From the NCBI GenBank assembly GCA_030064695.1, contig JASHYV010000090.1, forward strand, positions 1-5,340: 5,340 nt of DNA, read 5' to 3'. Below the pieces are notes generated by a model. That model had not been told where the DNA came from. It saw nothing but the letters and a program-made list of their open reading frames with translations, and ran no database searches. The stretch comes from Thermoplasmata archaeon (lineage in GTDB: Archaea > Thermoplasmatota > Thermoplasmata > UBA184). The position numbers were made by a program, and so were the translations under genes. This document shows, in pieces, positions 1 to 5,340 of this stretch (position 1 is the first letter of the stretch; every line of letters starts with the position of its first letter).

Positions 1-1011
<1,011 letters not shown>

Positions 1012-1022
1012 GCCCGCGTCCG

Positions 1023-2549
1023 ATGGTCGGGATCACCGAGACGGTCCTGCGGGACGGGCACCAGTCGCTGATCGCGACGCGGATGCGCACCCGCGACATG
1101 CTGCCGGTCGCGGAGCGGCTCGACGCGATCGGCTACCACTCCCTCGAGGTCTGGGGCGGAGCGACGTTCGACGTCGCGCTGCGGTTCCTGCGCGAGAGCC
1201 CCTGGGAGCGGCTCGACCAGCTGAAGCGCCGGATGCCGAACACGCCGCTCCAGATGCTGCTGCGCGGGCAGAACCTGGTCGGGTACCGGCACTATCCAGA
1301 CGACGTCGTGCGGAAGTTCGTCCAGGAGGCGGCGGACCGGGGCATCGACATCTTCCGCGTGTTCGACGCGCTCAACGACCCTCGGAACATGGAGGTCGCC
1401 CTCGACGCGGTGAAGCGCGCGGGCGCCACGGCGCAAGGGACGATCTGCTACACGCAGTCGCCGGTCCACACCCTCGAGGGGTTCGTCGCGCTCGGAAAGC
1501 GGCTCGCCGAGCTCGGTGCCGACGAGCTGTGCATCAAGGACATGGCGGGCTTCCTGCCCCCCGGCGAAGGGGCCGCGCTCGTCCGCGGGCTCGTGAAGGA
1601 GGTCGGCCTTCCGGTCGTCGTCCACACGCACTCGACGAGCGGCATGTCGGCGATGACGTGCCTCGCCGCGGCCGAGGCCGGCGCGACCGCCGTCGACTCG
1701 GCGCTCTCGCCGTTCGCGGGCGGCGCGTCCCAGCCGCCGACCGAGGCCCTCGTCGGGGCGATGCGGGGGACGCCGTTCGACCCCGGCCTCGACCTGGAGG
1801 CGCTCGCCGGCCTCGCGGAGCACTTCCGCGGCGTGCTGGACCACTACCGGCCGCTGCTCAACCTCCGGTCGCTGCAGACGGACCCGCTGATCCTGACGCA
1901 CCAGATCCCCGGCGGGATGCTCTCGAACCTCCTCTCCCAGCTCCAGGAGCAGGACGCGCTTCAGCGGCTCAACGAGGTGCTGGAGGAGGTGCCCCGGGTC
2001 CGCGCCGACCTGGGCTACCCTCCGCTCGTGACCCCCACGAGCCAGATCGTCGGCATCCAGGCGGTGTTCAACGTGCTCACCGGTGGTCGGTACCGGCAGA
2101 TCACCCAGGAGGTCCGGGAGTACGTCCGCGGCTACTACGGAACGCCGCCCGCCCCGATCGACGCGGAGCTCGTGCGCAAGGTCACGGAGAACGCGCCCGC
2201 GATCGTCGGCCGCCCTGCGGACCACCTGCCTCCGGAGTTCGACAAGATGCTGAAGGAGGTCCGGCAGTTCGTGCCGGCGGCCGACACCGCCGAGGCGCTG
2301 GCCTACGCGATGTTCCCGGCGGTCTACAAGTCCTACCGCGCCGCGATCGACTCCGGCCTTACCTCCGACGTGCTGACCTCCGCCGCCCTCGGCGTCGTCA
2401 CGGCGCTGCGCACTCCGCCGGCGCCCCCGGTGACCCGGTCCTCCGCTGAACCCGCCGGAGGACCCTCGCCGTGGGCGTACGCGGGCCGAACGCACCAGCA
2501 CTCCCAGCGGAGGTGGGTCGACGCGCGTCGCGATCGCGCGGGACGGTAG
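1023..2549 (+). CDS. pycB: Pyruvate/oxaloacetate carboxyltransferase (PycB / OadA / transcarboxylase 5S family)
   Basis: The enzyme carries out the oxoacid half-reaction of biotin-dependent carboxyl transfer, interconverting pyruvate plus carboxybiotin with oxaloacetate. The ATG start gives MVGITETVLRDGHQS, the usual family N-terminus; the frame is open further upstream but only as a shadow of the preceding gene. A TIM-barrel carboxyltransferase domain (about 1-270) carries the metal and catalytic set: D11 in LRDGHQS, K172 in CIKDMAG (the lysine carbamylated in this family), and H201 and H203 in HTHST. A PYC_OADA domain follows (about 280-440), with IPGGMLSN, SQIVGIQAVFNV and RPADHLPPEF. No biotinyl domain is present; the carrier is encoded by the next gene. 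Similarity runs along the length of transcarboxylase 5S, including WGGATFD, QMLLRGQNLVGYRHY and the HST after the second histidine. The last 65 or so residues are Pro/Arg-rich and unlike the family, with weaker third-base bias, so the true C-terminus may lie nearer 2430-2450. No Shine-Dalgarno is visible in the 11-nt gap. The total of 508 aa includes the doubtful tail. Confidence 0.93.
   Translation: MVGITETVLRDGHQSLIATRMRTRDMLPVAERLDAIGYHSLEVWGGATFDVALRFLRESPWERLDQLKRRMPNTPLQMLLRGQNLVGYRHYPDDVVRKFVQEAADRGIDIFRVFDALNDPRNMEVALDAVKRAGATAQGTICYTQSPVHTLEGFVALGKRLAELGADELCIKDMAGFLPPGEGAALVRGLVKEVGLPVVVHTHSTSGMSAMTCLAAAEAGATAVDSALSPFAGGASQPPTEALVGAMRGTPFDPGLDLEALAGLAEHFRGVLDHYRPLLNLRSLQTDPLILTHQIPGGMLSNLLSQLQEQDALQRLNEVLEEVPRVRADLGYPPLVTPTSQIVGIQAVFNVLTGGRYRQITQEVREYVRGYYGTPPAPIDAELVRKVTENAPAIVGRPADHLPPEFDKMLKEVRQFVPAADTAEALAYAMFPAVYKSYRAAIDSGLTSDVLTSAALGVVTALRTPPAPPVTRSSAEPAGGPSPWAYAGRTHQHSQRRWVDARRDRAGR
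2509..2515 (+). promoter_or_regulatory. Perfect Shine-Dalgarno-like site ahead of the BCCP reading frame
   Basis: GGAGGTG is fully complementary to the usual 3' end of 16S rRNA and is the clearest ribosome-binding sequence I found in the window. It lies 56 nt before the annotated GTG start at 2572, too far to serve it. The codon at normal spacing in the BCCP frame is ACG (2521), not a standard start. The site may therefore mark the real BCCP start, or be a chance match inside the pycB tail. Confidence 0.45.
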
Positions 2550-2571
2550 GACCGAGACGGTCGAGATCGCC

Positions 2572-3075
2572 GTGGGGACCGAGTCGGTCTCCGTCGGCGG
2601 AAAGACCTATCCGGTGAAGGTCGTCTCCGTCTCCGCGCTCAAGATCGAGCTCGAGATCGCCGGCGAGAAGGTCGTCGTCGAGAACTGGCCGGAGCACTTC
2701 GCGTCGCCGCCAGGTCCGGTCGATGTGAACGGCGAGCGCTGGACGATCTCCGTCGAGCGGAGCGCCGGTACGGGGCCGGCGGTCCCGGTGACGCGTCCCG
2801 CCGCACCCGCGGGGGCCGCGGCCACCGTGGCGTCGGTAGCGCATGCGCCGCCCGGGGGAGTGGCGGTGGTGCCTCCGATGCCGGGCAAGGTGATCGAGGT
2901 GCGCGTCGCGGAGGGGGCCCACGTCGCCGCGGGGGACGTCCTGCTCGTCCTCGAGGCGATGAAGATGCGGAACGAGGTCGCGAGCCCGGCCGCCGGGGTC
3001 GTGCGCGAGCTGAGGGTCCAGGCCGGGACGAACGTCCGGGCCAAGGAACCGATGCTGTTCGTGGTGCCGGAATAG
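2572..3075 (+). CDS. Biotin carboxyl carrier protein (BCCP, transcarboxylase 1.3S-like)
   Basis: This is the mobile biotin arm that shuttles the carboxyl group between the two carboxyltransferases encoded upstream. It has three parts: a beta-rich N-terminal segment (about 1-60, with SVGGKTYPVKVV and VDVNGERWTISV), an Ala/Pro/Gly-rich flexible linker (about 61-98), and a biotinyl/lipoyl-attachment domain (about 99-167). The biotinylation motif is VLEAMKM with the acceptor lysine at 131, 36 residues from the C-terminus as is usual. PMPGKVIEV opens the barrel. At 167 aa with GTG 2572 it is longer than the roughly 120-aa 1.3S subunit. GTG 2572 is the first usual start after an in-frame TGA at 2431-2433 and lies 22 nt after the pycB stop. 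However, the frame upstream also looks coding: from 2515 to 2571, 18 of 19 codons end in G or C, and the residues VAIARDGRTETVEIA resemble a natural N-terminus preceded by GGAGGTG. The true start may be near 2521. Function is secure; the start is not. Confidence 0.92.
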   Translation: MGTESVSVGGKTYPVKVVSVSALKIELEIAGEKVVVENWPEHFASPPGPVDVNGERWTISVERSAGTGPAVPVTRPAAPAGAAATVASVAHAPPGGVAVVPPMPGKVIEVRVAEGAHVAAGDVLLVLEAMKMRNEVASPAAGVVRELRVQAGTNVRAKEPMLFVVPE

Positions 3076-3082
3076 GCGCCGT

Positions 3083-3451
3083 TCAGAAGTTCGGCAGCGC
3101 GTGGCCGCACGCCGGACACCGGGTGGCGCCGGCCGGTAGGTCCGCCGCGCAGTACACGCAGAAGCTGAGGGACGACGCGGGGGCCGTCGCGGGGACCGCG
3201 GGGGCGGCGCCGGCCGTGGGAGACGAGCCGGTCGGGAGCGGCCCCTGGGTCGTGGGTGCGGCCGGGGCGCCACCCACTCGTCGGCTCGCGATCGGCAGAT
3301 AGAACAGGGCGAAGCTGGCCACCATCCAGCCGAGCAGGAAGTAGAACGCCACCGCGTCGAACTGGGGGTAGACGAGCACGACTCCGATCACCACGCCGAA
3401 GATGGCGAAGTTGACGAGCGTGAGCAGGGTACGGACGAGCACGGGACCCAC
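3083..3451 (-). CDS. Small membrane protein with two helices and a C-terminal zinc ribbon, function unknown
   Basis: A 122-aa protein I cannot assign to a named family. From the N-terminus it shows two hydrophobic helices (about 8-28 and 33-54) joined by a short PQFDA loop, then two arginines (57-58), an Ala/Pro/Thr/Gly-rich linker (about 59-93), and a C-terminal zinc ribbon with cysteines 98, 101, 112 and 115 (CVYC, ten residues, CPAC). The basic residues R7 and RR57-58 flank the helical hairpin, so both ends and the zinc ribbon are probably cytoplasmic. Many archaeal genomes encode small proteins of this layout, mostly without known function; the ribbon may bind protein or nucleic acid near the membrane. 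The start is GTG 3451, with a TATA-like island 27 nt upstream, and another GTG three codons in is possible. Its stop lies 7 nt from the BCCP stop in a tail-to-tail arrangement, so it is not part of the carboxylase operon. It is divergent from rtcB. Confidence 0.82.
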   Translation of the reverse strand: MGPVLVRTLLTLVNFAIFGVVIGVVLVYPQFDAVAFYFLLGWMVASFALFYLPIASRRVGGAPAAPTTQGPLPTGSSPTAGAAPAVPATAPASSLSFCVYCAADLPAGATRCPACGHALPNF

Positions 3452-3473
3452 CCGAACCCGGGAGCGTGCCCGG

Positions 3474-3488
3474 CCTACATGTCGTTTC
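3474..3488 (-). promoter_or_regulatory. Possible archaeal TATA element for the zinc-ribbon membrane protein gene
   Basis: On the minus strand this reads GAAACGACATGTAGG, a rare AT-richer island in a very GC-rich intergenic region. The ACATGTA core is centred about 27 nt upstream of the GTG at 3451. That is the distance expected between a TATA box and a transcription start at the start codon itself (leaderless mRNA). It is a poor match to the archaeal TATA consensus, so position and local composition are the main support. Confidence 0.35.
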
Positions 3489-3492
3489 GGCC

Positions 3493-3519
3493 CGCCCCCC
3501 AGGGCCCTTCGAGGGGGCG
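3493..3519. repeat. Inverted repeat in the divergent intergenic region
   Basis: CGCCCCC at 3493-3499 is the reverse complement of GGGGGCG at 3513-3519, with a 13-nt spacer that contains the palindrome AGGGCCCT (3501-3508). It lies between the two TATA-like islands. It could be an operator for a regulator acting on both divergent genes or simply low-complexity GC sequence. No known operator is recognised. Confidence 0.35.
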
Positions 3520-3525
3520 AGGGGG

Positions 3526-3537
3526 GCCTCTAATACG
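3526..3537 (+). promoter_or_regulatory. Possible archaeal TATA element for rtcB
   Basis: The sequence GCCTCTAATACG contains the AT-rich core TAATA (3531-3535), centred 26 nt upstream of the GTG at 3559. A purine-rich run, GCGAGGGGGG, lies just upstream, where a BRE would be. With no Shine-Dalgarno before the GTG, this fits a leaderless archaeal transcript. It also supports GTG 3559 over GTG 3466, because the earlier start would put the element inside the gene. Confidence 0.45.
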
Positions 3538-3558
3538 CACCGGCGCTGGCCGCCCGCC

Positions 3559-5010
3559 GTGACGGAGGCGCCGACGCTCGTCCCGATCGACGAGTTCACG
3601 TTCGAGATCCCGCGCGACGCGGGCCACGGGATGCACGTCCCGGGACGCCTGTTCTCGAACTCGGCGCTCCTGGCGGGCGTCACGGGCGACCCCGCCCTGG
3701 GTCAGCTCGCCAACGTGGCGACCCTGCCGGGCATCGAGCGGTACGCGCTCGCGATGCCGGACATCCATTTCGGCTACGGATTCCCCGTCGGGGGCGTCGC
3801 GGCGTTCGACCTCCACGACGGGGTGGTCTCGCCCGGCGGGATCGGCTACGACATCAACTGCGGGGTCCGCCTGCTCCGCTCGTCGCTGACCGTCGACGAG
3901 GTGCGCCCGCGTCTCGCGGAGCTCGTCGACCGCCTGTTCCGGGAGGTGCCGTCCGGGGTCGGCTCGAAGGGCGGACGGGCGCTGTCCACTTCCGAGATCG
4001 ACGAGGTCCTGGCCGGCGGCGCCCGGTGGGCCGTCGAGCAGGGACTCGGCCGGACGAGCGATCTCCTCGTGCAGGAGGAGTCGGGATGCCTCCCGGGCGC
4101 TCGCCCCTCCGAGGTCTCGGAGAGCGCCCGGAAGAGGGGCCTCAAGCAGCTGGGCACCCTCGGCTCCGGGAACCACTTCCTCGAGGTGCAGGCCGTCGAC
4201 GAGATTCTCGATCCTCCGTTCGCCGGGGCGATGGGGCTCAAGCCCGGCGGAGTGGCCGTGATGCTCCACACCGGCTCGCGCGGGCTGGGGCACCAGGTCG
4301 CGACCGACTTCATCCAGCGGATGGACCGGAAGCTCGCCGAGGCCGGGACCCAGCTCGTCGACCGCCAGCTCTCGTGCGCCGCGATCGAGTCGGACGACGG
4401 TCAGCGCTACCTGGGCGCCATGGCCGCCGCCGCGAACTTCGCCTGGGCGAACCGGCAGGCGATCACGGCCGGGGTCCGCCGGGCGTTCTCCCAGGTGTTC
4501 GGCCGCTCGGACGAGGAGCTCGGCCTCGAGGTCGTCTACGACATCACGCACAACATCGCGAAGGTCGAGGAGCACGGCACCAACGGCGCTCGGAAGCGCC
4601 TTCTCGTGCATCGGAAGGGCGCGACGCGGGCCTTCCCCGCCGGCCGCGAGGAGGTGCCGGAGCCGTACCGACCGTACGGCCAGCCGGTGCTGATCCCCGG
4701 CGACATGGGCACCGCCTCCTACGTCCTCACCGGTCTCCCGGGGGCGATGGCCCGGTCGTTCGGCTCCTCCTGCCACGGGGCCGGGCGCGTGCTCTCCCGG
4801 CACGCGGCGGTGCGGAAGTTCCGGTTCGAGGAGGTGACGCGGGGGCTCGCCGAGCGCGGGATCGTCGTGCGGGCCGCCTCGAAGGAGGGGGTCACCGAGG
4901 AGGCGCCCGGGGCGTACAAGCCGATCGAGGAGGTCGTCCGCGTCGCCGAGGGGGCCGGACTGACCCGGCGCGTCGTGCGGCTCCGGCCGCTCGGCGTCGT
5001 GAAGGGCTAG
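3559..5010 (+). CDS. rtcB: RtcB-family RNA ligase (3'-phosphate/5'-hydroxyl, tRNA splicing)
   Basis: RtcB is a GTP- and Mn2+-dependent ligase that joins RNA 2',3'-cyclic or 3'-phosphate ends to 5'-OH ends. In archaea it seals tRNA exons after intron removal and also acts in RNA repair. With GTG 3559 the protein is 483 aa, the normal family length. All key residues are present: D98 and C101 in YDINCGVR, H206 in GSGNHFLEVQ, H237 in MLHTGSRGLGHQ, H331 in DITHNIAKVEEH, and H406 in SSCHGAGR as the guanylylated histidine. They sit within about three positions of their Pyrococcus RtcB counterparts (D95, C98, H203, H234, H329, H404). The C-terminus GVVKG is typical. Unlike several archaeal RtcB genes it carries no intein. 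The frame opens at GTG 3466, but the extra 31 residues look like translated promoter sequence and lack family similarity. No archease gene is seen beside it. Its stop overlaps that of the convergent gene on the other strand. Confidence 0.96.
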   Translation: MTEAPTLVPIDEFTFEIPRDAGHGMHVPGRLFSNSALLAGVTGDPALGQLANVATLPGIERYALAMPDIHFGYGFPVGGVAAFDLHDGVVSPGGIGYDINCGVRLLRSSLTVDEVRPRLAELVDRLFREVPSGVGSKGGRALSTSEIDEVLAGGARWAVEQGLGRTSDLLVQEESGCLPGARPSEVSESARKRGLKQLGTLGSGNHFLEVQAVDEILDPPFAGAMGLKPGGVAVMLHTGSRGLGHQVATDFIQRMDRKLAEAGTQLVDRQLSCAAIESDDGQRYLGAMAAAANFAWANRQAITAGVRRAFSQVFGRSDEELGLEVVYDITHNIAKVEEHGTNGARKRLLVHRKGATRAFPAGREEVPEPYRPYGQPVLIPGDMGTASYVLTGLPGAMARSFGSSCHGAGRVLSRHAAVRKFRFEEVTRGLAERGIVVRAASKEGVTEEAPGAYKPIEEVVRVAEGAGLTRRVVRLRPLGVVKG

Positions 5011-5340
5011 CCGGGCGGCGGGGTGAACCCGGCGGGGGCCGGCGGGTCGGTCCCGACGGGCGGCGGGCGCTCGCGGTGGCGCCGTTGCAGGACCGCGAAG
5101 CCGAGGGCGGCGCCGGCCGCGAAGGCGAGGGTGAGCCCGATCAGCCAGAGGTCGAAGGCGTTCCCGAGCCCGCCGCCGCCGTGGGCGCAGCCGGCGCAGG
5201 GGGCGCCGTCGACCTGCACGAGCTCCGCCGCCGCCCCGGAATAGTTCGGCCCGCCGGCGACCGCCCAGACGTAGACGGGGCCGGAGTACCCGGCGAGGTT
5301 CGGCAGGGTGCCGTTCGCCCAGACGTTCGAGAGGACCGGG
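5007..5340 (-). CDS. C-terminal part of an exported, membrane-anchored protein, function unknown (truncated at the window edge)
   Basis: The frame is open from the right edge to a TAG at 5009-5007, giving about 111 residues; the gene's start lies beyond the window. GTG 5219 is an internal valine, not the start. In order it shows a Gly/Asn/Trp/Tyr-rich, probably extracellular region with two copies of an 18-residue unit (VWA..P N..), a short CAGC motif (about 5187-5198), a Gly/His-rich stretch, one hydrophobic helix (about 5088-5150, LWLIGLTLAFAAGAALGFAV), a basic stop-transfer RRHRER and a proline-rich tail ending in PPPG. This layout fits a surface protein anchored by a C-terminal helix with its tail in the cytoplasm. 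I do not recognise the family. The last codons overlap rtcB tail-to-tail through the shared CTAG at 5007-5010. Confidence 0.75.
   Translation of the reverse strand, partial: PVLSNVWANGTLPNLAGYSGPVYVWAVAGGPNYSGAAAELVQVDGAPCAGCAHGGGGLGNAFDLWLIGLTLAFAAGAALGFAVLQRRHRERPPPVGTDPPAPAGFTPPPG
5244..5326 (-). repeat. Imperfect 54-bp (18-codon) tandem repeat inside the surface-protein gene
   Basis: On the plus strand GTTCGGC, 11 variable bases, then CGCCCAGACGT occurs at 5244-5272 and again at 5298-5326, exactly 54 bp apart and in frame. In the protein the copies read VWANGTLPN and VWAVAGGPN. More copies may lie beyond the right edge. Confidence 0.6.

Noticed and set aside
1529..2449. Plus-strand 306-codon frame inside pycB
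   Set aside because: It is an Arg/Gly/Pro-rich out-of-frame translation of pycB and has no domain of its own.
3466..3558. Upstream GTG start for rtcB
   Set aside because: The added 31 residues are not family-like and would place the TATA-like element inside the gene; GTG 3559 gives the standard 483-aa RtcB.
2398..3683. Two overlapping minus-strand open frames across BCCP and the zinc-ribbon gene
   Set aside because: They run antisense or out of frame to genes with clear domains, and their Arg/Pro/Thr-rich translations show no family features.
3475..4803. Minus-strand open frame (442 codons) opposite rtcB
   Set aside because: It is a shadow of the rtcB coding sequence: every catalytic motif is on the plus strand, and the antisense product is low-complexity Arg/Leu/Asp/Glu.
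5023..5244. Plus-strand 73-codon frame downstream of rtcB
   Set aside because: It is antisense to the better supported membrane-anchored protein, which has a proper helix, a stop-transfer signal and a frame that continues to the window edge.

Overview
This is a very GC-rich window, with G or C at nearly every third codon position. It reads as an ordinary stretch of chromosome, most likely from an archaeon. The archaeal call rests on three things. The rtcB product closely matches archaeal RtcB in length and in the spacing of its catalytic residues. Most starts lack a clear Shine-Dalgarno sequence. Two divergent genes each have a small AT-rich, TATA-like island about 26-27 nt upstream of the start codon, as expected for leaderless archaeal transcripts. 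A GC-rich Thermoplasmatota-type lineage is my tentative guess, but nothing here proves the phylum.

Layout: (1) 1-3075, plus strand, is a three-gene operon for biotin-dependent carboxyl transfer. It holds the C-terminal two thirds of an acyl-CoA carboxyltransferase (propionyl/methylmalonyl-CoA type, '12S'-like), a pyruvate/oxaloacetate carboxyltransferase (PycB/OadA/'5S'-like), and a separate biotin carboxyl carrier protein ('1.3S'-like). (2) 3083-3451, minus strand, is a small membrane protein with two helices and a C-terminal zinc ribbon, convergent with the operon. (3) 3452-3558 is a divergent promoter region. (4) 3559-5010, plus strand, is rtcB, the 3'-phosphate RNA ligase. (5) 5007 to the window edge, minus strand, is the C-terminus of an exported, membrane-anchored protein whose stop codon overlaps the rtcB stop.

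The first three genes together supply all three protein types of methylmalonyl-CoA:pyruvate transcarboxylase: an acyl-CoA carboxyltransferase, an oxoacid carboxyltransferase, and the biotin arm that moves the carboxyl between them. No biotin carboxylase or sodium-pumping decarboxylase subunit is seen, although the operon runs off the left edge. The main puzzle is the pycB/BCCP junction (about 2430-2572). There a perfect Shine-Dalgarno sequence and coding-like third-base composition lie upstream of the first usual start codon, so the BCCP start, and possibly the pycB end, are uncertain. RtcB acts in tRNA splicing or RNA repair and has no evident functional link to the carboxylase operon. I see no tRNA, rRNA, CRISPR array or mobile element.
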